A DNA stretch of 64,000 nt from Neobacillus ginsengisoli (GCF_030813055.1 NZ_JAUSTW010000003.1:1-64000), one strand, 5' to 3'. Shown: positions 39,884-52,415, counted from the first letter of the stretch. The notes: a model not told the origin generated them from the letters alone. A program made the numbers and translations.

Positions 39884-41359
39884 TCATAAATCTTTCTCAA
39901 GCCCGAAACTGGCAGGTTCAGAGTTCCCTTGCAGAGCCTTATCACGAGGATAAACAGAAGAATAATAGTAAACAGCACCTAGTAACATTACACCTATGGC
40001 CAAGAGCGGGACGGAATAATTCATATACCAAGGTTGATCGGGAGAGCGTGGCCAGCAAAGATTGACAATGACGAATACCCCCCAGAGAAATGATAATAGA
40101 TTCACAATCAACCCCCATTTTCCTAAATTCCAGGGGGAGGTGGTTGAATTCCATCCTCGACTTCGAGCGATAAGTGCACCAATGGATACACTTAAGTAAG
40201 CGAGATAGATTCCGACAACGCAAATGTTGACGATATAGGTCTCAGCTGAAGCGGAAAGGACTAATAGAATCGTAAATAACCCGCTAAATACAATGGCCGC
40301 CACTGGTGTATCATGTTTTTTTGACATTTTAGCCCATAGCTTGGAGCCGGGAATGTTGTTATCGCGGCCAAAGGAGAACAATAAGCGGGACACGGTGGCC
40401 TGAACAGCCGTGCCGCATACGAAAATAGCAATTAAGGCTAAGACGACAAACGCATTCGATACCCCTGTTCCCAGGTTCTTTTCTAGAATGTAAGTTAGAG
40501 GAACCGCAGCTTTCGTTGCCTCATCAAGGTTAGGAATAGCAAGCACGAACGCCCACAGAGCTAACCCACCAATGATAAAAGTCAAAAATAAAGAAGATGT
40601 AATGGCCTTCGGAACGACCCTACGGGGGTTAATTACTTCTTCTGCGAGACTACCTGCCGAATCAAAACCAAATAACACCCATGTGGAAGTAAGCATGGCT
40701 GCAAGGAATACTGGCAAATAGCTTCCTGTGCCAGCTGTTCCTGCCGTTTCAAACGTAAAGCTAAAGGGATGATGAACTCCAACAGCAAAAAGGGCAATGG
40801 CCAAAACAATCATGGCTACGATTTCAGCTATCATTCCAATATTATTAACAAGGGCAGTCAATTTCACGCTGAATGCGTTGATAAGGGTTTGAAGGATCAC
40901 CATGACTGCAGTAATAATGACAAGTAACGTATGATTTTTCGCATCCAGTCCCATTAGCTCTGCTATATACGGCGCCCCCCCAAAATCGACGGAGGCGATA
41001 GTTGCAAGTAATGCGATCAAATAGATCCAACCAGAAAACCATGCATAGGTGTTTCCTACCAGGTGCTTCGTCCATTGATAAATAGAACCAGCGACCGGAT
41101 AGTGAGAAGCGACCTCCCCCATCGTAAGTCCAACAAGCAGCTGACCTACGAATACAATAGGCCAACTCCAGATAAAAGCCGGGCCTCCAGTAGTTAAACC
41201 AAATCCAAACAAACTGAATATGCCTGTGGTTGCTGAAATAAAGGAAAACGAAATGGCAAAGTTGGAAAAAAAATTTAGATTTCTCTTTAACTCTTGTTTG
41301 TAACCTAGGCTCGCCAGATCCGCAACATCTTTGTCAATGGAATGTACCTCTTTAGACAA
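39884..41359 (-). CDS. APC-family amino acid/amine permease
   Basis: About 491 residues with twelve predicted helices. The N-terminal FAISFSFISATTGIFSLFGFG and the GEVASHYPVAGSIYQWTKHLVG segment place it in the amino acid-choline/GABA permease branch of the APC superfamily. It is the last gene of the diamine operon, so GABA, 5-aminovalerate or a related amino acid is a plausible cargo (inference). The frame is open from a TTG at 41401, but GAGGAG followed 9 nt later by the TTG at 41359 (LSKEVHSIDKD) is the likely start. Confidence 0.88.
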   Translation of the reverse strand: MSKEVHSIDKDVADLASLGYKQELKRNLNFFSNFAISFSFISATTGIFSLFGFGLTTGGPAFIWSWPIVFVGQLLVGLTMGEVASHYPVAGSIYQWTKHLVGNTYAWFSGWIYLIALLATIASVDFGGAPYIAELMGLDAKNHTLLVIITAVMVILQTLINAFSVKLTALVNNIGMIAEIVAMIVLAIALFAVGVHHPFSFTFETAGTAGTGSYLPVFLAAMLTSTWVLFGFDSAGSLAEEVINPRRVVPKAITSSLFLTFIIGGLALWAFVLAIPNLDEATKAAVPLTYILEKNLGTGVSNAFVVLALIAIFVCGTAVQATVSRLLFSFGRDNNIPGSKLWAKMSKKHDTPVAAIVFSGLFTILLVLSASAETYIVNICVVGIYLAYLSVSIGALIARSRGWNSTTSPWNLGKWGLIVNLLSFLWGVFVIVNLCWPRSPDQPWYMNYSVPLLAIGVMLLGAVYYYSSVYPRDKALQGNSEPASFGLEKDL

Positions 41360-41408
41360 ATGTATCAACTCCTCTATAAAGTAGAGCCTGACCTGGCCCA
41401 ATTAATCT

Positions 41409-41522
41409 TTAATCCACCCCACTGGTTCCTTCTTCTTTTCTGGTTAAAACAAGAAATGTTTTATCTTCAATAAATACTTCGTTAGCTTCGACGTAATTCT
41501 TAGAATTTAGGGATTTAGCCAC
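41409..41522 (-). CDS. Possible small ORF or gene remnant (37 codons)
   Basis: A GTG-started frame, protein sequence beginning AKSLNSKNYVEANEVFIED and ending EEGTSGVD, fills the gap between the acyl-CoA dehydrogenase and the permease. The amino-acid composition looks protein-like (charged, amphipathic), but there is no ribosome-binding site before the GTG and the frame is open upstream. It may be the 3' remnant of a decayed gene. I do not recognise it. Confidence 0.3.
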   Translation of the reverse strand: MAKSLNSKNYVEANEVFIEDKTFLVLTRKEEGTSGVD

Positions 41523-41564
41523 GATTAAAAAATTGTTGATAGTCGTTCGGAATTTGTTAATTTA

Positions 41565-42776
41565 CTATTTACATTCGATAGCTGCCTCTTCAAACGGCCA
41601 AGCTGGAAGCTTCTTTCGAAGTGGTTTGTCCTCTCTATACCCAAGAGCATACTCAGCTTGCATAATTGTATGAATTTCCCTCGTTCCTTCATAAATAACC
41701 GGTGCCTTTGCATTACGTAAATACCGCTCGACAGGAAATTCATTTGAGAATCCATAGGCCCCATGAACTTGTACGGCATCGTTCGCAGCTTCAAAGGCGG
41801 CATCGCAAGAGATCCATTTTGCCAATGAGGTTTCTTGTGTGTTTCGTTTACCATTATTTTTTAACCACCCTGCTTTAAAAACTAGTAAACGAGAAATTTC
41901 AAGATTAGCTGACATTTTAGCAATCATTTGTTGCACGAGCTGATGCTTTCCGATTTCTTTTCCAAACGTTTTTCGTTCTTCGCAATACTTTACACTTGCC
42001 TCAAGCGACGCCATAATTGTTCCGCATGCTCCCGCTGCTACAGTGAAACGGCCATTGTCCAATGCTGACATGGCAATTTTAAATCCCTCGCCTTCAAACC
42101 CGAGCAAATTTTCAGCTGGAACTTTAACATTTTCTAAAAACACTTCACCAGTATTTCCGGCGCGGATTCCTAGCTTCCCTTTAATGGCTTTCGATGAAAC
42201 CCCTACAAAGTTCCGCTCAACAATAAAACAGGAAATGCCATGTTGCTTCGCTCCTGGATTCGTTTTGGCAAAAATTAAGAAATGATCTGCTACATCACAT
42301 AATGAAATCCACGTTTTTGAACCATTTAATAGATAGTATTCTCCCTCTTTTATAGCTGTAGTTTCCATAGCTGCCACATCAGAGCCGGCATTCGGTTCCG
42401 TCAACCCGAAGGCACCAATTTTTTCTCCGGCAGCTTGTGGAACAAGATATTTTTGCTTCTGTTCTTCAGTCCCCCATTGTAATAGAGTCATACTGTTTAA
42501 ACCCGTATGAACAGAAACTGCTGTGCGGAAGGCGGTATCCCCTCGTTCTAACTCCTCACAAACGATTGCGAGTGTATTATAGTCCATTCCCACTCCGCCA
42601 TATTCTTCCGGGATACATACCCCCATAAGCTGTAATTCGGCTAAGCGTTTCAAGATATTCTTTTCAAAATGTCCTTTCTCATCCCACACCTTAATAAAAG
42701 GTATGATTTCGCGATCCACAAACGTTCTAACTACTTTTCTCACGCTTTTTTGTTCTTCAGTTAATGAAAAATTCAT
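41565..42776 (-). CDS. Acyl-CoA dehydrogenase, glutaryl-CoA dehydrogenase-like
   Basis: A 403-residue FAD enzyme with the ACAD fold. FGLTEPNAGSDVAAM and WISLCDVADHFLIF form the FAD and substrate site, RNTQETSLAKW the helix bundle, and VIYEGTREIHTIMQ near residue 370 supplies the catalytic Glu in the position used by glutaryl-CoA dehydrogenase. An Arg in DTAFRTAVSVHTGL (about residue 81) matches the Arg that binds the free carboxylate in glutaryl-CoA dehydrogenases and is absent from short-chain ACADs. With the CoA transferase 14 bp upstream it could turn glutaryl-CoA into crotonyl-CoA. The assignment is from motif comparison, not from a tree. Confidence 0.88.
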   Translation of the reverse strand: MNFSLTEEQKSVRKVVRTFVDREIIPFIKVWDEKGHFEKNILKRLAELQLMGVCIPEEYGGVGMDYNTLAIVCEELERGDTAFRTAVSVHTGLNSMTLLQWGTEEQKQKYLVPQAAGEKIGAFGLTEPNAGSDVAAMETTAIKEGEYYLLNGSKTWISLCDVADHFLIFAKTNPGAKQHGISCFIVERNFVGVSSKAIKGKLGIRAGNTGEVFLENVKVPAENLLGFEGEGFKIAMSALDNGRFTVAAGACGTIMASLEASVKYCEERKTFGKEIGKHQLVQQMIAKMSANLEISRLLVFKAGWLKNNGKRNTQETSLAKWISCDAAFEAANDAVQVHGAYGFSNEFPVERYLRNAKAPVIYEGTREIHTIMQAEYALGYREDKPLRKKLPAWPFEEAAIECK

Positions 42777-42789
42777 TTTAACTTCCTCC

Positions 42790-43974
42790 TTATAAAATAT
42801 GGTCCTGTTTCAATATTTCAATTTCAGATTTTGTGTAACCCAGCTTCATCAGAATTTCTTCAGAATGTTCACTATGCATTGGTGGATGACGATCGATTTT
42901 TACAGGTGTTTTTGAGAATTTCAAGGGTGATCCGACAAGTTTCAGGTCTGGAATGGTTGGATGATTTACATTCACAACCATTTCCCTCGATTTGGCTTGG
43001 CCCGACTCCATCGCTTCCTTCACATTGTAAATGGGCCCATTCGGGATGCCTGCTTCGTCTAGCAGCTGTTGCCATTCAGCTCTTGATTTCGTTTTAATCC
43101 TTGCTGAGATGATTTTAATAAGCTCTCTCTTATATTGCAGCCGTCCTGTATTAGTTGCATATTGCTCCGACAGCAGTTTCTCATCTTTCAGCAGGATTGC
43201 TAGATTTCGATATTGCCGGTCATTTCCCACAGCGACTATAAAATTCCCATCACTTGCCGTAAACACCTGATATGGCACGATATTCGGATGATCATTACCT
43301 AATCGTTCAGGAATATTCCCGGAACATAAATAGTTACTTGCTACATTCACCAAAGCTGCAAGCTGTGAATCAAATAATGAAATATCTATTTCCTGCCCCT
43401 CCCCCGTTGAATTTCGATACTGCAATGCTCCTAAAATACCAATACAAGTAAAAAGGCCTGTAAGAACATCTGCAATGGCAACCCCCACTTTTGTAGGCTG
43501 TGTTTCTTTTTCACCCGTAATGCTCATTAACCCTGACATTGCCTGGATGATATAATCATAGCCTGGCAGATGAGAGGAGGGGCCGTTAGTACCGAAACCA
43601 CTGATTGAGGCAAGGATTATCCCTTCATTGATTTCCCTCATCTGCTCATAGCCAAAGCCTAATCTCTCAAGTGTCCCAGGCTTAAAATTCTGAACAACAA
43701 CATCCGCATCCGTAATCAGCTGTTGCAAAATTTCTTTACCTTTTTGGGTTTTTAAGTTTAAGGTAATTCCCTGCTTATTTCGGTTTGCACAGAGATAGTA
43801 AGCACTTTCTCCCTCTAAAAAAGGAGGCCCCCATCCCCTTGTCTCATCACCGGAATCAACACTTTCAACTTTTATAACCTCTGCTCCCATATCACCTAAG
43901 ATCATTGTGCAATATGGTCCTGCTAAAACACGGGATAAATCTATGACTTTAATTCCACGCAATGGGCCTGACAA
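42790..43974 (-). CDS. CaiB/BaiF family CoA transferase (possible glutarate-CoA transferase)
   Basis: A 394-residue family III CoA transferase. The N-terminal GIKVIDLSRVLAGPYCTMIL and AEVIKVES are typical. The catalytic Asp is in VGVAIADVLTGLF (about 169), and GYDYIIQAMSGLMSITGE precedes it. Family members move CoA between carboxylic acids without ATP. The SUGCT branch makes glutaryl-CoA from glutarate and succinyl-CoA. The adjacent dehydrogenase and the upstream diamine genes make that branch likely, though oxalate or carnitine transferases share the fold. Confidence 0.9.
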   Translation of the reverse strand: MSGPLRGIKVIDLSRVLAGPYCTMILGDMGAEVIKVESVDSGDETRGWGPPFLEGESAYYLCANRNKQGITLNLKTQKGKEILQQLITDADVVVQNFKPGTLERLGFGYEQMREINEGIILASISGFGTNGPSSHLPGYDYIIQAMSGLMSITGEKETQPTKVGVAIADVLTGLFTCIGILGALQYRNSTGEGQEIDISLFDSQLAALVNVASNYLCSGNIPERLGNDHPNIVPYQVFTASDGNFIVAVGNDRQYRNLAILLKDEKLLSEQYATNTGRLQYKRELIKIISARIKTKSRAEWQQLLDEAGIPNGPIYNVKEAMESGQAKSREMVVNVNHPTIPDLKLVGSPLKFSKTPVKIDRHPPMHSEHSEEILMKLGYTKSEIEILKQDHIL

Positions 43975-44181
43975 TGTTCATCCACTTCCTTTTAGAATTT
44001 AAAATGAAGGACAAAAGCGTGACAGTTTCCTCTGAAAAAAACCAGCAAAAACGATCAATGACAAATAAAGTCACTGGAGGTTTCACTGGCATTCATTTGT
44101 GTTTTTTCCTCTGGCAGGAGGATTAAACGAGTTCGGCAGTCACATCTTAGGGGTACAACCTAAAAGGGTATTTTATTAATT
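43975..44181. other. 207-bp gap inside the diamine gene series
   Basis: No coding frame is supported. CACTGG occurs twice at 44074-44091 as a short direct repeat, and an imperfect CCAG...CTGG hairpin followed by TTTTTTT on the minus strand could act as a weak terminator after gabD. I found no clear -24/-12 or sigma A promoter for the CoA-transferase gene, so partial read-through from upstream is likely. Confidence 0.4.
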
Positions 44182-45636
44182 TTAATCTAAACCAATGGAT
44201 ATATATTTTACTTCTAAAAATTCTTCAATCCCGTAATGTCCGCCCTCTCTGCCAAGTCCGCTTTCTTTATAACCTCCGAATGGAACTTGAACAGCTGAAG
44301 GCAAGGCATCATTAAGCCCGATGATTCCATACTCTAACTGCTCTGTAATTCGAAAGGAACGACTTAAATTTTCTGTATAAACATAAGCAGCCAATCCGTA
44401 GCAGGAATCATTTGCCCTTTCAATCACTTCTTCTTCTGTTTTAAATGTCGAGATTGGTGCAAGAGGACCAAAAATTTCATCTTTCATACATTTCATATCG
44501 TCGTTAACATTGGTCAGTATGGTAGGAGCATAGAAATAGCCGTTTTCCACTGAAGGCTTCAGACCGCTATAAGTGACCTTTCCTCCCTTTTTCAGGGCAT
44601 CATTGACCAGACCTTCTACTTTTTTATAAGCTGCTTTATCGATTAACGGTCCGATATCAGTTCCTTCTTCTAGGCCATCGCCGACTTTAAGCTTCTCTAG
44701 TTCCAGCTGAAAAAGTTGAATAAATTGCTCTGCAACTGTTTCTTGAACATAAACCCGATTTGTACAAATACATGTTTGACCGGCATTTCGAAATTTTGAT
44801 TGAATAAGTCCAACTGCAGCTTTCTCTAAATTAGCATCTTCCATGACAATAAACGGTGCATTGCCTCCAAGCTCAAGTGAAACTTTTTTTACATTTTCAG
44901 CAGCACCTCTCATCAAGGTTTTTCCAACCTCTGTCGAACCAGTAAAAGTAATTTTTGTTACACGTGGATCCTTCAGCCACACGTCACCAATTTCAGAGGA
45001 TCTTCCCGTTATTACATTTAACACACCGTTTGGGATTCCTGCTTTATGGGCAAGCTCTGCCATTTTCAAAGCAGTAAGCGGTGTTTGATTTGCAGGTTTT
45101 ATAACGGCTGTACATCCTGCTGCAAGAGCAGGAGCTACTTTTCGGGTTATCATTGCCGCAGGGAAATTCCAAGGAGTGATCGCTGCAATCACTCCCACCG
45201 GTTCTTTTCTTACCAGAATTCGTTTATTAGGGTGCGAGGCTGGGATGGTTTCCCCATAAATCCTTTTTCCCTCTTCTGCGTACCAGGAGATAAACCCATT
45301 TGCATACTGGACCTCCCCTAACGCCTCTTTTAATGGTTTTCCTTGCTCAATCGTCATAATTTTGGCGATCTCATGTTTGCTTTCTTCAATTAAATAGAAC
45401 CATTTCATCAAAAGCTGATATCGCTCATCAGCAGTTTTTTTCGACCAAGTTTTAAATGCTTTTGATGCTGAATCAACAGCCTGTTCAGCTTCATAGGCTC
45501 CACCTGTCGGAACAGCACCAATTACTTCATTAGTTGCAGGATTTATTATTTCCGTAAAAACCTCATAATCATTTCCAATCCATTTTCCATCAAGATACAT
45601 TGGATAGATTTGATATTTTTGTTTTACAATATCCAT
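44182..45636 (-). CDS. gabD: NAD(P)-dependent succinate-semialdehyde dehydrogenase family protein
   Basis: About 484 residues, aldehyde dehydrogenase superfamily. The catalytic Cys is in FRNAGQTCICTNR and the general-base Glu in KVSLELGGNAPF. PWNFPAAMITRKVAPALAAG and GYKESGLGREGG complete the GabD pattern. It oxidises succinate semialdehyde, and related enzymes (DavD) oxidise glutarate semialdehyde. AGGAGG precedes the ATG at 45636, five bases after the gabT stop; an in-frame ATG eleven codons earlier lies inside gabT and is less likely. Confidence 0.95.
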   Translation of the reverse strand: MDIVKQKYQIYPMYLDGKWIGNDYEVFTEIINPATNEVIGAVPTGGAYEAEQAVDSASKAFKTWSKKTADERYQLLMKWFYLIEESKHEIAKIMTIEQGKPLKEALGEVQYANGFISWYAEEGKRIYGETIPASHPNKRILVRKEPVGVIAAITPWNFPAAMITRKVAPALAAGCTAVIKPANQTPLTALKMAELAHKAGIPNGVLNVITGRSSEIGDVWLKDPRVTKITFTGSTEVGKTLMRGAAENVKKVSLELGGNAPFIVMEDANLEKAAVGLIQSKFRNAGQTCICTNRVYVQETVAEQFIQLFQLELEKLKVGDGLEEGTDIGPLIDKAAYKKVEGLVNDALKKGGKVTYSGLKPSVENGYFYAPTILTNVNDDMKCMKDEIFGPLAPISTFKTEEEVIERANDSCYGLAAYVYTENLSRSFRITEQLEYGIIGLNDALPSAVQVPFGGYKESGLGREGGHYGIEEFLEVKYISIGLD

Positions 45637-45640
45637 TTCA

Positions 45641-47008
45641 TTACCTCCTAACTGACACGGCAGGATCATTTACTAAGACGACTTCAATGGCTTCCTCAAG
45701 AATTTGTAACCCTTCCTCAAGTTGATCATCCGATATCGTTAATGGCATAAGAATTCGTATTACGTTACTAAAAAGTCCTGCGCTTAGTAAGATAAGACCT
45801 CGCTCACCTGCCGCTTTGACAATTTTAGCCACTGCCTCTTTATCAGGAGTTTTATCATATTTATTTTTTACAATTTCCATTGCACACATTGCACCTAAGC
45901 CGCGTACATCACCAATACTCTCGAATCGTTCTGCCAGAAGCCCCATTTTTTCTATTACTCTATCTCCCAATTTTTGTGCTCTGTCATTAAGGTTCTCACT
46001 TTCAATAATATCCAAAACTGTTAATGCTGCACGGCATCCAATCGGGCTTCCAGAGTAGGTGCCGCCAATTTCCCCTGCATCTGCTGCATTCATTACGTCC
46101 ACCCTGCCAATTACACCACTTATAGGTACACCAGCACCCATTGATTTTGAAATCGTAATTAAATCAGGTACGACACCGAAATGATCAATCGCGAAATATT
46201 TCCCAGTCCGTGCAAATCCAGTTTGAATTTCATCTGCAATAAACAGAATTCCATGTTGACTGCAAATTTCCCTAACTCTTTGGACAAACGCGATATCTGG
46301 TACAATAAATCCGCCTTCCCCTTGAACTGGCTCCATCACAACAGCAGCAATCGTTTCAGGAGCCACTTCAGCAAGTAAAAACTGCTCAAACTGCTCGATG
46401 ATCATGGCGCTATATTGCTGTTCGCTCATTCCTTCAGGGCGACGATAGACATACGGATAAGGCGCCTTGTAGACCTCTGGAGCGAATGGGCCAAATCCGT
46501 ATTTATACGGCTTTACTTTACTTGTCATCGTCATCGTCATTAGCGTTCTACCGTGGAAGCCCCTAGTAAAAGACACGATTCCTTGGCGTTTTGTATATTT
46601 CCTTGCTATTTTTACAGCATTTTCAACAGCTTCTGCACCGCTGTTAAAGAAAGCTGCCTGTTTTTCGAAATTACCAGGAGCCAGCTTACAAAGTCTTTCT
46701 GCTAATTGAATGTAAGATTCATACATCATGACATTAAACCCTGTGTGAATAAATTGACTTGCCTGCTCCTGAAGTGCCCTTACGACTCTTGGATGCGAAT
46801 GTCCAACATTAAGCGTTCCGATCGCACCCGCAAAATCGATATACGTATTACCATCAACATCTTCAACAAGAGCTCCCTGTGCTTTTTTCACAAAGGAATG
46901 GCAATTATTGCTGATTCCTCTCGGTACATACTTATTTCTTTGCTCCAACAGCTCCTTTGATCTTGGACCGGGTATCGATGTTTGGAGCTTAACATATTTC
47001 TTTTCCAC
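45641..47008 (-). CDS. gabT: 4-aminobutyrate aminotransferase
   Basis: A class III PLP aminotransferase of about 455 residues. The PLP lysine is in LITISKSMGAGVPISGV, with FNSGAEAVENAVKIARKYT and VVMEPVQGEGGF as cofactor segments and IADEIQTGFARTGKYF. It matches GabT in transaminating GABA (and 5-aminovalerate in the DavT role) with 2-oxoglutarate. The frame begins at an ATG at 47035 lacking a ribosome-binding site; I prefer the GTG at 47008, which has GGGGGG eight bases upstream. Confidence 0.95.
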   Translation of the reverse strand: MEKKYVKLQTSIPGPRSKELLEQRNKYVPRGISNNCHSFVKKAQGALVEDVDGNTYIDFAGAIGTLNVGHSHPRVVRALQEQASQFIHTGFNVMMYESYIQLAERLCKLAPGNFEKQAAFFNSGAEAVENAVKIARKYTKRQGIVSFTRGFHGRTLMTMTMTSKVKPYKYGFGPFAPEVYKAPYPYVYRRPEGMSEQQYSAMIIEQFEQFLLAEVAPETIAAVVMEPVQGEGGFIVPDIAFVQRVREICSQHGILFIADEIQTGFARTGKYFAIDHFGVVPDLITISKSMGAGVPISGVIGRVDVMNAADAGEIGGTYSGSPIGCRAALTVLDIIESENLNDRAQKLGDRVIEKMGLLAERFESIGDVRGLGAMCAMEIVKNKYDKTPDKEAVAKIVKAAGERGLILLSAGLFSNVIRILMPLTISDDQLEEGLQILEEAIEVVLVNDPAVSVRR

Positions 47009-47061
47009 TTTTCCTGCCCCCCAATATAGATTCATACCAACACTTTTTAATAATTCACTAT

Positions 47062-49949
<2,888 letters not shown>

Positions 49950-49987
49950 TCGTTAATTCCTCCTTTATTACCCCTTTACTAACTAAT

Positions 49988-50006
49988 ATTGCAAGAACTG
50001 TGCCAA
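49988..50006 (-). promoter_or_regulatory. sigma-54 promoter of the diamine operon
   Basis: Minus strand: TTGGCAC (-24), AGTTC, TTGCAAT (-12). This is a full match to TGGCAC-N5-TTGCW with correct GG-to-GC spacing. It lies 38 bp upstream of the aldehyde dehydrogenase start. Confidence 0.9.
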
Positions 50007-50064
50007 CTCTTAATGAACCACAATATTGTAAATTTTTTATTGTTAAAGCTAAATTGTTATTCAA

Positions 50065-50094
50065 TTTTGCATAAATCTATTACTTTATGCATAA
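50065..50094. promoter_or_regulatory. Likely activator site (UAS) with TGCATAAA inverted repeat
   Basis: TTTTGCATAAA and TTTATGCATAA form an inverted repeat (TGCATAAA / TTTATGCA, 8-nt spacer). It lies about 60-90 bp upstream of the sigma-54 promoter, the usual zone for enhancer-binding activators. TGCAT repeats recur upstream of the other sigma-54 promoter candidates in this island. Confidence 0.55.
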
Positions 50095-50110
50095 TGCTGA
50101 TCCAAATTAA

Positions 50111-50147
50111 AAAAGCTGTTTCAGATTTGATTTCTGAAACAGCTTTT
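50111..50147 (-). terminator. Terminator of the sigma-54 activator gene
   Basis: AAAAGCTGTTTCAGA pairs with TCTGAAACAGCTTTT (15 bp, 7-nt loop), immediately after the stop codon at 50150, with further T and A flanks. Confidence 0.85.
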
Positions 50148-50149
50148 GA

Positions 50150-52288
50150 TTAGTGGGTAGATAAGTTTTCTATATTTATGTTTTTTTCACTTAGAATCTT
50201 TTGATATTTTCTGCTAACGGAGGACTGACTTATTCCTAATGCTTTCGCAGCCTTTGTGGTCGTTTTATATTGGTTCATCGCCATGACAATCAGCTGTTCT
50301 TCTACTTGATCCATAGCCTCTTGCAGAGGAATCACCCTCGTAATTACTGGCTTCATTTTTTTATATTCATATCCGAATGATAAAAATTGACTTACAAACT
50401 CGGCATCTATTGCCTGTTCATCGGCCGAAACAACCAATCTTTCAATAATGTTTTGTAGTTCTCTAACGTTACCAGGCCAAGGGTAAAACTCAAGGACATT
50501 AATGGCATCAGGTGTTAGATGGTAATTCCGATCGTATCTTTCATTTAGCTGCTGAAGAAAATGAAAGGCCAGCAAGGAAATATCCTCTGTCCTTTCTCTT
50601 AAGGGCGGTATATGAAGAGGAATGACATTTAAGCGATAAAATAAATCCTCACGGAAGGTTCCCTCTTCCACCATTTTTTCTAACTTTTTATTAGTTGCTG
50701 CAATGATTTGAACATTAACCTTAATTGGAGTTGTACTTCCAACCGGTATTACTTCTTGTTCCTGAAGTACACGTAAAAGCTTTACTTGAAGATGCAAAGG
50801 CATTTCGCCAATTTCGTCTAGAAACAAAATTCCTTGATCAGCCTGTTTGAAGTACCCTTCTTTCCCATTTTTATCAGCACCGGTAAAAGAACCTTTTGCA
50901 TATCCAAAAAGTTCACTTTCCAATAAATTTTCCGGAATTGCACCACAATTCAATTTAAGAAACTGTTTAGAGGATCGTTTTCCTAATTGATGAATTGCCT
51001 GTGCAATCACTTCTTTTCCTACTCCGGATTCTCCGTTAAGGAGGACTGTGGAAGAGAAATCAGCAATTTTCCTCGCCTGATTAATGATTTTTTCCATTTT
51101 TGGACTACAATAAATAAGCTTCTTTAAAAAGCGATCCTTACTTTTAAAATCATCTAATTCTTTCTTATATTGCTCCGATATTTTTTTCATTTCTTTAAGT
51201 TCGGTTTTTAGCCGCGTCGTTTCTGTTATATCTCTTGATGCAATGATAATACGGTCAAGCTGATTATTTTCATTAAACACGGGATTTCCGACGGCAAGGA
51301 TTTTTCTTCCATTATTCGTTTCTTGAACAACGGAGACTTTTTTCTTACTTTCCATTACGAGCCTTGTTACGGAGGGAGTAAAAAGACCTTTATCTTCAAG
51401 CTCAAGAATATTTTTTCCAACAAGTTCCTTTAAATCAACCTTCCAGAAATCTTGAATGATATTTTCACTGAACCTGATTAATTCCCCTTTCGCATTCACA
51501 ACAAGTATTTCATCGTAAATACTGGATAAAATGGCGTTCAAATCTTTATTTAAATCCTTAATATATTCAATTTCCATCGCCATTTCTTCCACCATCGGAA
51601 GGTCCTGTACGACGATAACAATTCCATCCACTTCATTATCATAGTTCAAAATAGGGCTATAATCGACCAGGACCCCCATTTCATTGGTAATTTCAAGATG
51701 GTTAAGGAGTGTTTTTCCTGTGGCAAATACGGTGTTTATTCGTTCGCCATTAAAAATAGTTTCTGCCGGAAAATTCAACACCTTATCACGGCTTGACTTA
51801 ATCATTTTTAAACCAGCCTCGTTGCAATTAATGATTCGTCTTTCCTTATCCAATACAAAAATCCCCATTGGAATAGAAGTAAGGATGATTTTTAATAAAT
51901 CCACACTTTTATTCTCCTGCTTAAAAAGCTCAGCCAGGACGTCTTCTCTTCGAATATAACCTGCCTGCTGGCCGTCCTCACCCCTAATAATCGCAAACGG
52001 TTCCCCAATAATTTGGAATAATATCGGTAAAGAAATATGCTCGCTAAGATGACAGATGCTTTCAATTGGTTCAGCTTGTTCAAGTAAGACCTCTATCGCG
52101 GAATTGTTTTTTTCCATTTTCTCTATTAAATGATTATTTAAAGTAACATATGCACATAATTTATCCTGTTTTTTTAAGAATAAAAAGGGTTCTTTTAGAT
52201 TGTTTATGGTCGCTCTTAGAACTTCTTCGTTTCCATCAACTGCGACTGAAATGATGGGTTTAATTTTATCTTTTGCTACTGAAAACAT
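50150..52288 (-). CDS. Sigma-54-dependent transcriptional activator with PAS domains
   Basis: 712 residues. The N-terminal 130 residues look CBS-like (FAIIRGEDGQQAGYIRREDV), followed by two PAS domains (about 135-245 and 250-370) and a short coiled coil. The AAA+ domain has Walker A GESGVGKEVIAQ, the sigma-54 contact loop GSFTGA (a variant of GAFTGA), Walker B ILFLDEIGEM and PWPGNVRELQN. A Fis-type HTH (AAKALGISQSSVSRKYQKI) closes it. The layout is that of RocR/YplP-type Bacillus activators sensing a small metabolite. Its gene lies directly upstream of the sigma-54-driven diamine operon. Confidence 0.95.
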   Translation of the reverse strand: MFSVAKDKIKPIISVAVDGNEEVLRATINNLKEPFLFLKKQDKLCAYVTLNNHLIEKMEKNNSAIEVLLEQAEPIESICHLSEHISLPILFQIIGEPFAIIRGEDGQQAGYIRREDVLAELFKQENKSVDLLKIILTSIPMGIFVLDKERRIINCNEAGLKMIKSSRDKVLNFPAETIFNGERINTVFATGKTLLNHLEITNEMGVLVDYSPILNYDNEVDGIVIVVQDLPMVEEMAMEIEYIKDLNKDLNAILSSIYDEILVVNAKGELIRFSENIIQDFWKVDLKELVGKNILELEDKGLFTPSVTRLVMESKKKVSVVQETNNGRKILAVGNPVFNENNQLDRIIIASRDITETTRLKTELKEMKKISEQYKKELDDFKSKDRFLKKLIYCSPKMEKIINQARKIADFSSTVLLNGESGVGKEVIAQAIHQLGKRSSKQFLKLNCGAIPENLLESELFGYAKGSFTGADKNGKEGYFKQADQGILFLDEIGEMPLHLQVKLLRVLQEQEVIPVGSTTPIKVNVQIIAATNKKLEKMVEEGTFREDLFYRLNVIPLHIPPLRERTEDISLLAFHFLQQLNERYDRNYHLTPDAINVLEFYPWPGNVRELQNIIERLVVSADEQAIDAEFVSQFLSFGYEYKKMKPVITRVIPLQEAMDQVEEQLIVMAMNQYKTTTKAAKALGISQSSVSRKYQKILSEKNINIENLSTH

Positions 52289-52369
52289 ATTTTACATCCC
52301 CCTTTAATCCTCATCTCTCTTATACTATCATTTAATACAGAATCTTTTAAATAAAAATAAAAATAAAAT

Positions 52370-52405
52370 AAAAAGAGAAGATGCTGTTTCCATCTTCTCT
52401 TTTTA
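52370..52405 (-). terminator. Terminator of the glutamate dehydrogenase operon
   Basis: AAAAAGAGAAGATG pairs with CATCTTCTCTTTTT around CTGTTTC; on the minus strand it follows the 52416 stop and ends in a T-tract. Confidence 0.8.
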
Positions 52406-52415
52406 ATGGAGGTTA

